The notes beneath the pieces are model-generated. The model saw only the letters and a program-made list of their open reading frames with translations. It had not been told where the DNA came from and searched no databases. Both the position numbers and the translations under genes were made by a program. 64,000 bases of DNA, taken from the NCBI GenBank assembly GCA_023409735.1, contig JAEYRB010000007.1:127617-191616 (forward strand), written 5' to 3'. Below are positions 1 to 8,672 of this stretch, one piece after another; positions within the stretch are counted from its first letter, which is position 1; each line of letters begins with the position of its first letter. The DNA comes from Bacillota bacterium. GTDB lineage: Bacteria; Bacillota; Clostridia; Acetivibrionales; DTU013.

Positions 1-1106
1 TCATTATCGGACACATTTACCCCTTTTTTATCGTCCTTTTGCTTATCATCTAAATTGTTCTTCCGATTATCCTTTTGGTTACTCCCTTGGCTATCTTTTT
101 GTTTATCTTCTTTGATATCTTCTTTGTCGCCTTTTTTTTTGCCTTTATTGTTATCTTCTTTGTTGTTGCCTTTTTCCTTTACATCATTGTCGCCTGTCTT
201 TGAATTATCAACCTCTTTACCTTTTACTGCTGCATCATTAATTTTAGCATCAGCTGCATTCTCATTGCGTTTCTCACCTTTATTAGCCTTATCAATGTCT
301 TTTACCATACAAGCTTTAGCTATGTTTAGTAGCTCCTTTACTGATGAGTTTTTTAATTCATCCATTTTCAAATCAGGCTCTGCCTCAATTACACTTTGTA
401 TAAGCTTCAACTTGCCGGGAGAGACGCCCTGTTTCTTTGCATCATCTCTCTGGTCTATAGTGGCTGAACCGACTATAACCTCAGAATCAATGTTTTTTGA
501 CTTAAGCCTGTCTGATGCAGCCTTACATATGTCATTTTGGACACTGTCACATTTTGACGCTTTGGCACTTGATACTGTAAGGAGAACAGTATTTCGTAAT
601 TCTGCTTCTCCACCCATCGGATCATCAGAATTGCTGAGCATATCTACATTTGTATCCATATCAATACTATCACTGTAAACCTTTAGGTAGCCCTGCTCAC
701 AAGCTCTGCTGATAATCTCCGAAATACCATTTTCAAGGGTATAGCTTCTTAATGTGTCATTTCCCATGAGCTTCCTGCCATCGTCATTCAGTGCTTCAAC
801 ACCGATTATCCTATCGAAAATGTTTGCCGTAATTTCAACGCTGGGATTAATGTCAAGATCAATGTAAGTATAGGGTACTGTGTATCCATAAACAGCACAT
901 CCTATACCAAAAATGAAAAGCACCGCTGCCGCAATAGCCGAAGCCCTTGACATAATATTGACTGTCTTGCAGCTTATCGCAGATTGGTTGAGCTCTATCT
1001 CTTCTCCTACCCTCATATCTGCCATAGCCTTTACTTTTCTGAAGGTGCCGTCCTCCAAGAGCATGATCGCATACTTCTTATTAATCTCGGCAACTATTCC
1101 TTTCAT
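1..1106 (-). CDS. rsgI: RsgI-type anti-sigma factor, 3' end cut by window edge
   Basis: Membrane-anchored anti-sigma factor expected to hold the adjacent SigI inactive. The protein opens MKGIVAEINKKYAIMLLEDG, the usual cytoplasmic RsgI N-domain of about 50 residues. One membrane segment follows near residues 50-75, then an extracytoplasmic part with the family hallmark YIDLDINPSVEI. The last ~110 visible residues are almost only Lys, Asp, Asn, Glu and Gly, a low-complexity tail instead of the carbohydrate-binding domains many clostridial RsgI proteins carry. There is no stop before base 1, so the C-terminus is unseen. The ATG at 1106 follows AGAGAGG. It lies 12 bases after sigI, so the two are probably co-transcribed. 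Confidence 0.88.
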   Translation of the reverse strand, partial: MKGIVAEINKKYAIMLLEDGTFRKVKAMADMRVGEEIELNQSAISCKTVNIMSRASAIAAAVLFIFGIGCAVYGYTVPYTYIDLDINPSVEITANIFDRIIGVEALNDDGRKLMGNDTLRSYTLENGISEIISRACEQGYLKVYSDSIDMDTNVDMLSNSDDPMGGEAELRNTVLLTVSSAKASKCDSVQNDICKAASDRLKSKNIDSEVIVGSATIDQRDDAKKQGVSPGKLKLIQSVIEAEPDLKMDELKNSSVKELLNIAKACMVKDIDKANKGEKRNENAADAKINDAAVKGKEVDNSKTGDNDVKEKGNNKEDNNKGKKKGDKEDIKEDKQKDSQGSNQKDNRKNNLDDKQKDDKKGVNVSDN

Positions 1107-1118
1107 ATAAAAACCTCT

Positions 1119-1817
1119 CTAAAGCTTTATATAGTCACGTATGTATTGGTAATCGCCTGTTGCAATAATTATTAAAGCAATAATATATTTTCGGAAACGT
1201 TCCAGTAATTTTCGGGGTAGCTTTGAAGCATTTGTTATTTCTGATATGGGAAGATACTTTTTACTCATCATCAGCATCAGGATCTCATGATTTGACAATA
1301 TTACTCCGGCTGCTTTGGCGCAGTCATCACGGGTTCTGGTATGCTTAGGCGAGCACTTGGCCATATCCGAAAACGATATCTGCCATTTATCCAGCTCGCA
1401 TTTGAGTGACTCAAGCTCCATTCGTCTGAAATCAGCCTGCATCCTATCAGAGTATTCACGTATTGACTCATTACTACTGAGGTCAAGCTCTTCACTACTT
1501 TTCTCAATGCACATATTTAGAGAAACTACATTATTATGTTTGCTTTCACTTCGGTAATAATCGATAAGCCTTCTTTTTATAACATTCCTTGCAAAAGTAA
1601 AAAAGCTGCCTTTTGAATCATCAAATGAGTTAATTGCTTCAACAAATGCAAGCATAGCTATGCTTAGCTCATCATCTATGCCATATTCCATATATCTTCC
1701 GGCAACCTTTTGGGCACAGGCAGCGATAAAGGGCTTATATTCCTCAACAAGCTTATTTATTTCAGATGTGCTTCCCTTGATATCGGCTATTCTTTTGTTT
1801 ATTTCTGCAAGCTGCAT
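1119..1817 (-). CDS. sigI: RNA polymerase sigma factor SigI
   Basis: Alternative sigma-70 family factor. In B. subtilis SigI serves heat and envelope stress; in cellulolytic clostridia several SigI/RsgI pairs respond to polysaccharides (family knowledge). At 232 residues it has the usual length. Region 2 is visible around residues 50-95 (DELSIAMLAFVEAINSFD, then FFTFARNVIKRRLIDYYRSE). The C-terminal half carries the SigI-specific region with a lysine/arginine-rich end. The next gene downstream on the same strand is rsgI, the standard arrangement. A TATAAT-like hexamer lies about 75 bases upstream, but I could not fix a SigI self-promoter. Confidence 0.92.
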   Translation of the reverse strand: MQLAEINKRIADIKGSTSEINKLVEEYKPFIAACAQKVAGRYMEYGIDDELSIAMLAFVEAINSFDDSKGSFFTFARNVIKRRLIDYYRSESKHNNVVSLNMCIEKSSEELDLSSNESIREYSDRMQADFRRMELESLKCELDKWQISFSDMAKCSPKHTRTRDDCAKAAGVILSNHEILMLMMSKKYLPISEITNASKLPRKLLERFRKYIIALIIIATGDYQYIRDYIKL

Positions 1818-2004
1818 TATTCTCTAATTATTAGACCTCTCTGCAGATTACTATAACAATTCGATTAAGCGAGGCAGACATCTTCCCGCTTCGTTATAGA
1901 AAAATTATAACACAGCAGTCCTAAAAACTGTATACTCAGGACTTTTAGTAACTAACTTGTAATATTGCGGCAATAAAGCCTATGGTCATTTCGTACCTGT
2001 TGAC

Positions 2005-2072
2005 ACACCAAAAGCAGGTGATCTGGTCTGCCTGTGTTTTTGATACAAGCATATTAATGCACCTGCTTTTTC
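2005..2072 (-). terminator. Inverted repeat after spoVT, possible terminator
   Basis: Reading the minus strand, AAAAAGCAGGTG is followed about 40 bases later by CACCTGCTTTTGG, an 11-bp inverted repeat about 40 bases past the spoVT stop. The T-run is short and the loop is long, so it is a weak terminator or another RNA structure. Confidence 0.4.
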
Positions 2073-2113
2073 GATTGCCAGCTAATTCTTTTACGTTTAA
2101 CTTCTTCGTACTC

Positions 2114-2668
2114 TTACTGCTCCATTTGCCTCCCAAGGAAGCCTGCTGCTGATTGCGCAAGCTTAGCTTCAACCTCTCCCATCTTGCTGTTCGGATCAGT
2201 TGATAGCAATATGACAGCTCCGATAGGATCACCTTCCGAAATAATTGGTGTAACTACCTGTGAGGTATATTTCTTATCAGTTCCTTCATCTGCTAGTATT
2301 GTTATGCTCTTGTCATCAGAGGATTTAACTACAAGTGTAGTCTTTTCCTCAATAATACGCTCAACTTCCGAACTCAACGACTTTTCCAGGAACTCCTTCT
2401 TTGCAGCACCCGATACTGCTATGATCGTATCTCTGTCTGCAATACATGTAATATGTCCGCTGGTCTTGTGTATAGAGTCGGCATATTGTGTCGCAAAATC
2501 TCCCAGTTCACCTATAGGCGAATACTTCTTCAATATAACCTCTCCATCTTTATCGGTAAATATCTCCAAAGGATCGCCTTCTCGTATTCTTAAGGTTCTT
2601 CTAATCTCCTTGGGTATAACTACCCTGCCAAGATCATCTATTCTCCGCACAATTCCGGTCGCCTTCAA
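2114..2668 (-). CDS. spoVT: Stage V sporulation protein T, AbrB-type regulator
   Basis: Forespore transcription regulator that tunes sigma-G-dependent genes. Residues 1-50 form the AbrB/SpoVT swapped-hairpin DNA-binding domain (MKATGIVRRIDDLGRVVIPK, then EIRRTLRIREGDPLEI). Residues 55-184 form the GAF-like C-domain ending QSAAGFLGRQMEQ. The length of 184 residues is typical (about 178). The start is TTG behind a strong AGAGGAGG site. It stands at the downstream end of the prs-pth-mfd-PPIase block, as in other Clostridia and Bacilli. A likely sigma-G promoter lies upstream (separate entry). Confidence 0.95.
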   Translation of the reverse strand: MKATGIVRRIDDLGRVVIPKEIRRTLRIREGDPLEIFTDKDGEVILKKYSPIGELGDFATQYADSIHKTSGHITCIADRDTIIAVSGAAKKEFLEKSLSSEVERIIEEKTTLVVKSSDDKSITILADEGTDKKYTSQVVTPIISEGDPIGAVILLSTDPNSKMGEVEAKLAQSAAGFLGRQMEQ

Positions 2669-2711
2669 TGTCCTTACCTCCTCTTAACTGTATTGTTTCT
2701 TATTGCTTTTT

Positions 2712-2741
2712 TAGTATTAATTAATTAATGAAGTTTTATAC
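2712..2741 (-). promoter_or_regulatory. Likely sigma-G promoter of spoVT
   Basis: On the minus strand GTATA (2737-2741) is separated by 18 bases from AATACTA (2712-2718). This fits the sigma-F/G pattern GHATR-N18-CATNHTA with one mismatch in the -10. It lies about 45 bases upstream of the spoVT start. B. subtilis spoVT is sigma-G dependent (known); its use here is inferred. Confidence 0.5.
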
Positions 2742-2840
2742 ATTAAAGGTCAATTGGTATCGAATTACCCTTTCTTTCGGTGAATTTTTTAAGCTTTCAG
2801 CTAGATGTTACCCATAAATCTCCTCAGAGTCCTTTATTTA

Positions 2841-3065
2841 TCATGCAAAATTTTGCAAATACAATACTTCATGCCCCAATAAAGGTGTTGATGTTAAGGT
2901 AATATCAGGGTTATCTGCGGAGAATGCTTCTCCAAGTGCTCCAATAACCTTTTCTATAGAAGTGGAGCCATCTGTTGATACTAAGCCTGAAGTAGTCAGT
3001 CTGCACCAGGAAAGTACTGTAATGGCTATAATTACAATTAATAATGTTGTTATAAGCTCTTGCAC
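2841..3065 (-). CDS. Small single-span membrane protein, unknown function
   Basis: I do not recognise this 74-residue protein. The reading frame is open from a TTG at 3086, but the only good ribosome site (AGGGAGG) sits inside that extension, nine bases before an in-frame GTG at 3065, so the GTG is the likely start. Residues 4-20 (LITTLLIVIIAITVLSW) form one hydrophobic helix. The remaining ~50 residues are polar and predicted outside or cytoplasmic; they contain no cysteine pairs or known motif. It lies alone between spoVT and the PpiC-type gene, beyond that gene's terminator, so it needs its own promoter. Sporulation context makes a small spore-membrane protein possible, but that is a guess. 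Confidence 0.5.
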   Translation of the reverse strand: MQELITTLLIVIIAITVLSWCRLTTSGLVSTDGSTSIEKVIGALGEAFSADNPDITLTSTPLLGHEVLYLQNFA

Positions 3066-3240
3066 ATTAATTGACCTCCCTATCAATTTAATTCCTGTAA
3101 TCTATATCCTACAGTAATAATGGTAAGGCCTTGAAGTTAAATGAAAAAGATAAATAAGTTAAATCTAAGTTAAATGGATTGGTTTCGGATGCTTAAATGT
3201 AGCTTTTGCTGAAGCGTTCTATTGAAAAGTCCTAATAAAA

Positions 3241-3290
3241 CCAATAAAAAAGCCCCCTATGATTTTGTATCTCATAGAAGGCTGATTTTT
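3241..3290 (-). terminator. Intrinsic terminator of the mfd/PpiC transcript
   Basis: Arms 3251-3262 and 3272-3283 pair at 10 of 12 positions. On the minus strand they are followed by TTTTTTATT. It sits about 70 bases past the stop of the PpiC-type gene. Confidence 0.75.
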
Positions 3291-3352
3291 TAGTTTTTAT
3301 GCTTTATTGTACAGAAACAGCACTTTTGCTAATGTTATCTCTTTAAACTATA

Positions 3353-4507
3353 TCAAGCTTTTGCCGGAATGGTTACGGAGTTGTAAACAGTAGCATTATC
3401 CTTTATTTGAGCCTTGTTCATCCACTCCTGGACCCTCTCCTCAATAATCTTATACCTTACAAAGCCAGTTCCCAGCTCACTGAACTCTTTTGCGCATTTT
3501 AAACTCACAGGCTCATTCTGCGGTATTTTTTCTTCAAGCTTAAGTATATAGTATCCATTATCTGTTTTAATCGGTTTGTCTGTAACTTCTCCTACTTTAA
3601 GAGAAAAAGCCGCCTCGTCAAGTTCAGCAATAAAGTCGCCCTTCCCTAAAATTAATTCTCCATTAGCTATACTCATATCCTCGGACTTAGAGCTTTCCTG
3701 CGCTACCTCTGAAAAATCTGCGCCACCCTTAACCTCAGCTATAAGGTCAGCAGCCTTTGCCTCTGCCTTGGTTTTCTCATCCTGGGTCGCTGTCTTATCA
3801 TCAGCAGCTATCATAATGTATTTAAGCCACACTGCTTCTTCGAGGTCTGTTCTGTAGCCAATATTCTCTTTATACCATTCAGGCTTCTGACTGTACCATT
3901 TATCAACCTCAATGTCCTCTTCAGGAATTTCAGAGCTCCAGTATTTATTAGCCGTATACTTTTCAATCTGAACGTATCTGAAATCCGCTATTGTAAATCC
4001 ATAATTTTTCTGAAATTCTTTGTTTGCTTTTACCTTTAAGCCATCGCCAAGTTTATCAATAATATTTGTCTGGATATAATCATCAATATATTTTAACTCG
4101 GAATCCGAAAGCTTTATGCCGGCCTCCTTGGCTTTAACATACTGAAGCCTTGTTTCCTCAGCATTCCGAAGTGCAATTTTCTTTGCATACTCCTCAGGGT
4201 TCTCACCATTTATATCTGTAGACCAGAACGTATTCCAGGTAATACTGTTGTCTATAGCATAAGCATTATAATACATGGACTGCGACTGCATTTCCAAATA
4301 ACACTTGTACTGGCCTGTTTTAATTTTTTCTCCGTTAACAATTGCAACATAGCTGTTAGCAATATTGAAATATATAATGATACCCGCAGTTATCAAGACT
4401 ATTACAGCCACAGCAATTGATATATATTTTACCAGCGCTGGCAGCTTTTTTTTCTCATCTGTTTCAAGATGCTTTTCCGTTTTCATGTTGCGTGCATTCT
4501 TGTCCAA
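3353..4507 (-). CDS. Membrane-anchored PpiC/PrsA-type peptidyl-prolyl isomerase
   Basis: Extracytoplasmic foldase expected to help exported proteins fold after translocation. At 384 residues it has one membrane anchor (about residues 27-48, ISIAVAVIVLITAGIIIYF) after a charged start. A SurA-like N-domain begins at NSYVAIVNGEKI. A rotamase domain spans about residues 225-330 (LKYIMIAADD ... GELILGKGDF ... NGYYILKLEEK). No lipobox cysteine is present, so it is a type II membrane protein rather than a lipoprotein like B. subtilis PrsA. The TTG start at 4507 is set by GGGGAGAG six bases before it. It follows mfd by 45 bases. Confidence 0.85.
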   Translation of the reverse strand: MDKNARNMKTEKHLETDEKKKLPALVKYISIAVAVIVLITAGIIIYFNIANSYVAIVNGEKIKTGQYKCYLEMQSQSMYYNAYAIDNSITWNTFWSTDINGENPEEYAKKIALRNAEETRLQYVKAKEAGIKLSDSELKYIDDYIQTNIIDKLGDGLKVKANKEFQKNYGFTIADFRYVQIEKYTANKYWSSEIPEEDIEVDKWYSQKPEWYKENIGYRTDLEEAVWLKYIMIAADDKTATQDEKTKAEAKAADLIAEVKGGADFSEVAQESSKSEDMSIANGELILGKGDFIAELDEAAFSLKVGEVTDKPIKTDNGYYILKLEEKIPQNEPVSLKCAKEFSELGTGFVRYKIIEERVQEWMNKAQIKDNATVYNSVTIPAKA

Positions 4508-4552
4508 AGAAATCTCTCCCCGTTATTTAGTTACTTTCATTATAATAGATAA

Positions 4553-7500
4553 TTATTGCTCTTCATAGCTTTTTAAATCCTGTAACAAAATCTTAATATT
4601 GTCCAGAAGCTTATTTCTTTGAACAGATACAGGTCTATATAATAAGTGTGGATTAACGCCTGCGTTAAAGAGAAGCTGACGTTTATACTTCTCGGCCGCC
4701 TTTCCCAGAGCCTTGAAATCAAGTCTTTTTGCATCTGACAGTTGAAGTGTTACAGCTCCGTCCTTTTCCGAAATAGCAGTAAATCCCAATGAACCTGCTA
4801 AAGCTTTAATGTAAGCGATCTTTACCAGATTATGCACCGGCTCCGGTATATCTCCGTATCTGTCCGTCAGCTCATCCTGTACATCCATAACATCCTGCTC
4901 ATCACTTATAGATGCAATTTTTTTGTACATTTCAATTTTCTTTCCCTCTACGCTGATGTACGAGTCATCTATATAAGCGCTGACATTTATATCAATTGTT
5001 ATTTCCACATCATCCTTATGAGGTTTCTCGCCCTTGAGCTCGGATACTGCTTCTTCAAGCAGACGGCAATACATATCATACCCGACAGCCTCCATATGGC
5101 CGTGCTGCTCAGGTCCAAGCAGGTTTCCCGCACCCCTGATTTCCATATCTCTCATAGCAATCTTAAAGCCGGATCCAAGCTCTGTAAATTCCTTTATGGC
5201 TTGAAGTCGTTTTTCAGCTACTTCAGCTACTACCTTATCCTTTTTGTAGGTTATATATGCATATGCAAGCCTATTGGAGCGGCCGACTCTGCCCCTCAGC
5301 TGATAAAGCTGTGCAAGCCCCATTCTGTCAGCATCCTCGACAATTATTGTGTTAACATTGGGCATATCGATGCCGGATTCAATTATGGTTGTGCAAACAA
5401 GAACATCAAATTCTCCATTGATAAAGCTGAACATGACATCCTCAAGCTGCCTTTCGTCCATCTGACCATGAGCTACCACGATTCGTGCTTCAGGAACCAG
5501 TGCTTGTATTTCAGCTGCCCTTATGTCAATAGTTCTGACTCTGTTATATAGATAGAATACCTGGCCTTGTCTGCCGATTTCTCTAATAATTGCATCCTTA
5601 ATAACATCCTTGTTATATTCCATAACATATGTCTGAACTGGATACCTTTCTTCAGGAGGGTCCTCGATAAGGCTAATATCCCTTATTCCAACAAGCGACA
5701 TGTGCAGTGTCCTTGGTATAGGAGTTGCCGTCATAGTTAACACATCGATTCCCGGCTTAAGGTTTTTGATTTTCTCCTTGTGTGAGACACCGAAACGCTG
5801 TTCTTCATCAACCACCAGCAATCCTAGATCCTTAAATTGAATATCCTTTTGAAGCAGTCTGTGAGTTCCTATAAGAATATCCACATTGCCTGCTTTTACA
5901 TCCTTAAGGATACGCTTCTGCTCTGATGGTGTTTTAAAACGGCTGATGACCTCAACAGAGACAGGGAAATCCTTAAGCCTTTCAACAAAGCTTGCATACT
6001 GCTGCTGCGCCAACACTGTTGTCGGCACAAGATAAGCGACCTGTTTGCCATCCATAGCAGCCTTAAATATTGCTCTGACTGCAACCTCTGTCTTTCCATA
6101 GCCAACATCGCCGCAAAGAAGCCTATCCATGATTCTTCCGGACTCCATGTCGTCCTTTATTTCTTGTATACATTTTAACTGATCTTCTGTCTCCTCATAT
6201 GGAAACTGTTCCTCAAACTGCTTTTGCCATACAGTATCTCTGGAATAAGCATAACCAACCAACGCCTGCCTCTTGGCATAGAGCTTTATCAGTTCTCCGG
6301 CAAGCTCCATAAGTGAAGACTTAACCCTATTCTTCGTCTTGATCCAGTCGGTACCGCCAAGCTTGTTTACTTTGGGCTGTTTCCCCTCCGAGCCTATATA
6401 TTTCTGAATAAGATCCATTTGATTGGTTGGTATATAAAGGAAGGCTCCTTCCTGATAACGTATCTTCAGGTAGTCGCGCTTAGCGCCCTCAACAGATAGC
6501 TGTTCAATACCAACATACTGTCCTATACCATGAGCCTGATGAACAACATAATCACCAATATTAAGCTCTGAAAATGCACTTATAGGTTTTCCTTTATGTT
6601 TGCTGGAAGTTTTAGAAGGTTTTCTGGCCTGTCCGAACACTTCCTTATCACTAACTATAACAAAGCCTATTGTAGGGTATTCGAACCCCCTGTTCAGGCT
6701 TCCTCTCGTAATTACAACCTGACCCGGCTGTACAGGTTCGGATACTTCATCAAGATATACAGCTTCAATACCTTTAGAGCCAAGTGTCTCCCCAAGTCTC
6801 TCTCCGCGGCCCCTTGTCCCGGAAAGCACAACCACCATATATCTATCCTTTTTCCATTTGGAAAGGCTGTTTGTAAGGAAGTCCATATCACCCTGATATG
6901 AGCCTTCAAGTCTGCAAGGTACATTATATGTAACAGCTACACCGGCTGCGAGAGGATCGGCGTTTATTGTATTCATGTAGAATAGCTTGCTTGATTTAAG
7001 CTTCAGGCAAACATCATCATAGTCAAAAAACATACTTCTATTTTGGGGCATTAATACTGACTTTTCTATTAAGCCTTTGCAGATCTCTTCATGTTCAAGC
7101 AAGAGGTTATCAAGCCTTTGTTTCTGTCTTGAGGGCTCATCCATAAAAACCAGGACATCATTTTCTATATAATCAAAAATAAATGAAGGTTTATTTGTAA
7201 TATATGCAGTATACTTGTCTATCCCGGGGAAATAATACTCCTCTTTAAATCTGTCTATATCAGCGTTAACCTTTGTAATAAGGCTCTGGTTTTTCTTTGG
7301 GACACGCGAAAGCTCGCTACTGATCTCTTTAAGTATGTACTTTTTCATTTCAGAAGTGTAAATGATCTCTCGCGCTGGGGGAATACATATATTATCGACG
7401 CTTTCTATTGACCTTTGAGTTTCCGCATTAAAAAATCTGATCGAATCGACCTCATCATCAAAAAGCTCAATCCTGACAGGGTTATCCCCATCAATTGAGA

Positions 7501-8047
7501 AAACATCTGCAATACCGCCACGAATTGCAAACTGCCCATGACGCTCCACTGACTCTACTCGTTCATAAGCCATCATAACTAACTCTTTTGAAAAGCTGTC
7601 AAGATCGATCCTGCTGCCGGTAGCAATTTTTTTTATGCTCTTACTGAATAATTCGGGTTCTATAAGTTTATGTGAAATGGCTTCAATTGAAGTAACAACA
7701 AGCTTGAAATTGCCTTCAAGGAGCTTATTGAGGACCGATAACCGCTGGTAGACGGCATCGTTGCTCTTCGCTTCTACATCATACAGCATTACTTCTTTTG
7801 TAGGGAAGAAAAGAACATCATCACCCATGAAATAGGTGAAGTCTTCATAGAACCTCCTTGCCTGCATTTCATTATAAGCAACATATATGCCCTTATAGCC
7901 TGCATGAGTGCAAATTGCATGACAAAAATGAGCCTTCTGGGATTCAGAAGGCCCTACAATGTTCACCGGCCTCTTATATTCTTTGGCCGACTTCAAAGCT
8001 TGCCTATATTCATCAAGTTCAAGAAGAGGATTTATTAAGTTGTCCAT
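4553..8047 (-). CDS. mfd: Transcription-repair coupling factor
   Basis: ATP-dependent translocase that removes RNA polymerase stalled at lesions and recruits UvrA. At 1164 residues it is full length. A UvrB-like N-domain comes first, then the RNA-polymerase interaction domain near residue 500 (IGDYVVHQAHGIGQYVGIEQ). RecG-like motor motifs follow: Walker A GDVGYGKTE near 645, DEEQRFG near 750, TATPIPRTL, and QLRGRVGRS. The C-terminal TRCF domain ends the protein. It starts at ATG behind GGAAGG and lies 27 bases after pth, in an apparent prs-pth-mfd-PPIase transcript. Confidence 0.97.
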   Translation of the reverse strand: MDNLINPLLELDEYRQALKSAKEYKRPVNIVGPSESQKAHFCHAICTHAGYKGIYVAYNEMQARRFYEDFTYFMGDDVLFFPTKEVMLYDVEAKSNDAVYQRLSVLNKLLEGNFKLVVTSIEAISHKLIEPELFSKSIKKIATGSRIDLDSFSKELVMMAYERVESVERHGQFAIRGGIADVFSIDGDNPVRIELFDDEVDSIRFFNAETQRSIESVDNICIPPAREIIYTSEMKKYILKEISSELSRVPKKNQSLITKVNADIDRFKEEYYFPGIDKYTAYITNKPSFIFDYIENDVLVFMDEPSRQKQRLDNLLLEHEEICKGLIEKSVLMPQNRSMFFDYDDVCLKLKSSKLFYMNTINADPLAAGVAVTYNVPCRLEGSYQGDMDFLTNSLSKWKKDRYMVVVLSGTRGRGERLGETLGSKGIEAVYLDEVSEPVQPGQVVITRGSLNRGFEYPTIGFVIVSDKEVFGQARKPSKTSSKHKGKPISAFSELNIGDYVVHQAHGIGQYVGIEQLSVEGAKRDYLKIRYQEGAFLYIPTNQMDLIQKYIGSEGKQPKVNKLGGTDWIKTKNRVKSSLMELAGELIKLYAKRQALVGYAYSRDTVWQKQFEEQFPYEETEDQLKCIQEIKDDMESGRIMDRLLCGDVGYGKTEVAVRAIFKAAMDGKQVAYLVPTTVLAQQQYASFVERLKDFPVSVEVISRFKTPSEQKRILKDVKAGNVDILIGTHRLLQKDIQFKDLGLLVVDEEQRFGVSHKEKIKNLKPGIDVLTMTATPIPRTLHMSLVGIRDISLIEDPPEERYPVQTYVMEYNKDVIKDAIIREIGRQGQVFYLYNRVRTIDIRAAEIQALVPEARIVVAHGQMDERQLEDVMFSFINGEFDVLVCTTIIESGIDMPNVNTIIVEDADRMGLAQLYQLRGRVGRSNRLAYAYITYKKDKVVAEVAEKRLQAIKEFTELGSGFKIAMRDMEIRGAGNLLGPEQHGHMEAVGYDMYCRLLEEAVSELKGEKPHKDDVEITIDINVSAYIDDSYISVEGKKIEMYKKIASISDEQDVMDVQDELTDRYGDIPEPVHNLVKIAYIKALAGSLGFTAISEKDGAVTLQLSDAKRLDFKALGKAAEKYKRQLLFNAGVNPHLLYRPVSVQRNKLLDNIKILLQDLKSYEEQ

Positions 8048-8074
8048 ATAACCTTCCGATATATAAAAATGCTA

Positions 8075-8653
8075 CTACCGCTTTTCTCCATTAAATAAAT
8101 TCATTGCAGCATTAACACCGCTTGAGATCAATGTTTTAACGGCATCTGCTGCCCTAACAACAGCCTCACCGATCTGCTCTGCTTCTTCGCTATTGAACCT
8201 ACCAAGCACATAATCCGCAAGATCCCATTCATAAGGTGCTTTCCCTATACCTATGCGTATTCGAGGAAACTGGTCTGACTGAAGCTGATATATGATTGAC
8301 TTCATTCCGTTATGGGTACCGGAGCTGCCCTTTGGCCGAACTCTGATAGTGCCGACCGAAAGGTCGGCATCATCATATATAACTATAATATTTTCAATAG
8401 GCAACTTATACCACTGAGCAATTTCTCTTACGCTTTCGCCGCTCAGATTCATAAAGGTCTGTGGCTTAACGAGCAGCACCTTTTCGCCGCCTATCTCACC
8501 TTCGCCCACAAGTGCCTTATACTTTATCCGGTCAACCTTTATCCCATATTTTTTGGATATGGCATCAATAGTTATAAAACCGATATTGTGTCTTGTATTT
8601 TCATATTTATTGCCCGGATTACCCAGACCTACTATAACATACAGCTTATCCAC
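8075..8653 (-). CDS. pth: Peptidyl-tRNA hydrolase
   Basis: Cytosolic enzyme that frees tRNA from peptidyl-tRNA dropped by ribosomes. The family signature VIVGLGNPGNKYENTRHNIGF is at the N-terminus and contains the catalytic-site His and Asn. Later motifs include KPQTFMNLSGESV, YDDADLSVGTIRVRPKGSSGTHNGMKS (split here by reading) and RIRIGIG. I start it at the GTG at 8653, which follows GGGGGTGCTGC. The longer frame to 8713 would add 20 residues that overlap the end of prs and have no homology to the family. That gives 192 residues, the normal size. It overlaps no gene with this start and follows prs by about 20 bases. Confidence 0.95.
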   Translation of the reverse strand: MDKLYVIVGLGNPGNKYENTRHNIGFITIDAISKKYGIKVDRIKYKALVGEGEIGGEKVLLVKPQTFMNLSGESVREIAQWYKLPIENIIVIYDDADLSVGTIRVRPKGSSGTHNGMKSIIYQLQSDQFPRIRIGIGKAPYEWDLADYVLGRFNSEEAEQIGEAVVRAADAVKTLISSGVNAAMNLFNGEKR

Positions 8654-8672
8654 CGCAGCACCCCCGGTCTTA

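Noticed and set aside
55..678. 207-residue plus frame rich in Ser/Phe/Leu
   Set aside because: Antisense of the Lys/Asp-rich rsgI tail; composition is explained by that.
1945..2232. 95-residue minus frame overlapping the end of spoVT
   Set aside because: It lies in another frame of spoVT and the downstream hairpin; no ribosome site and no recognisable protein.
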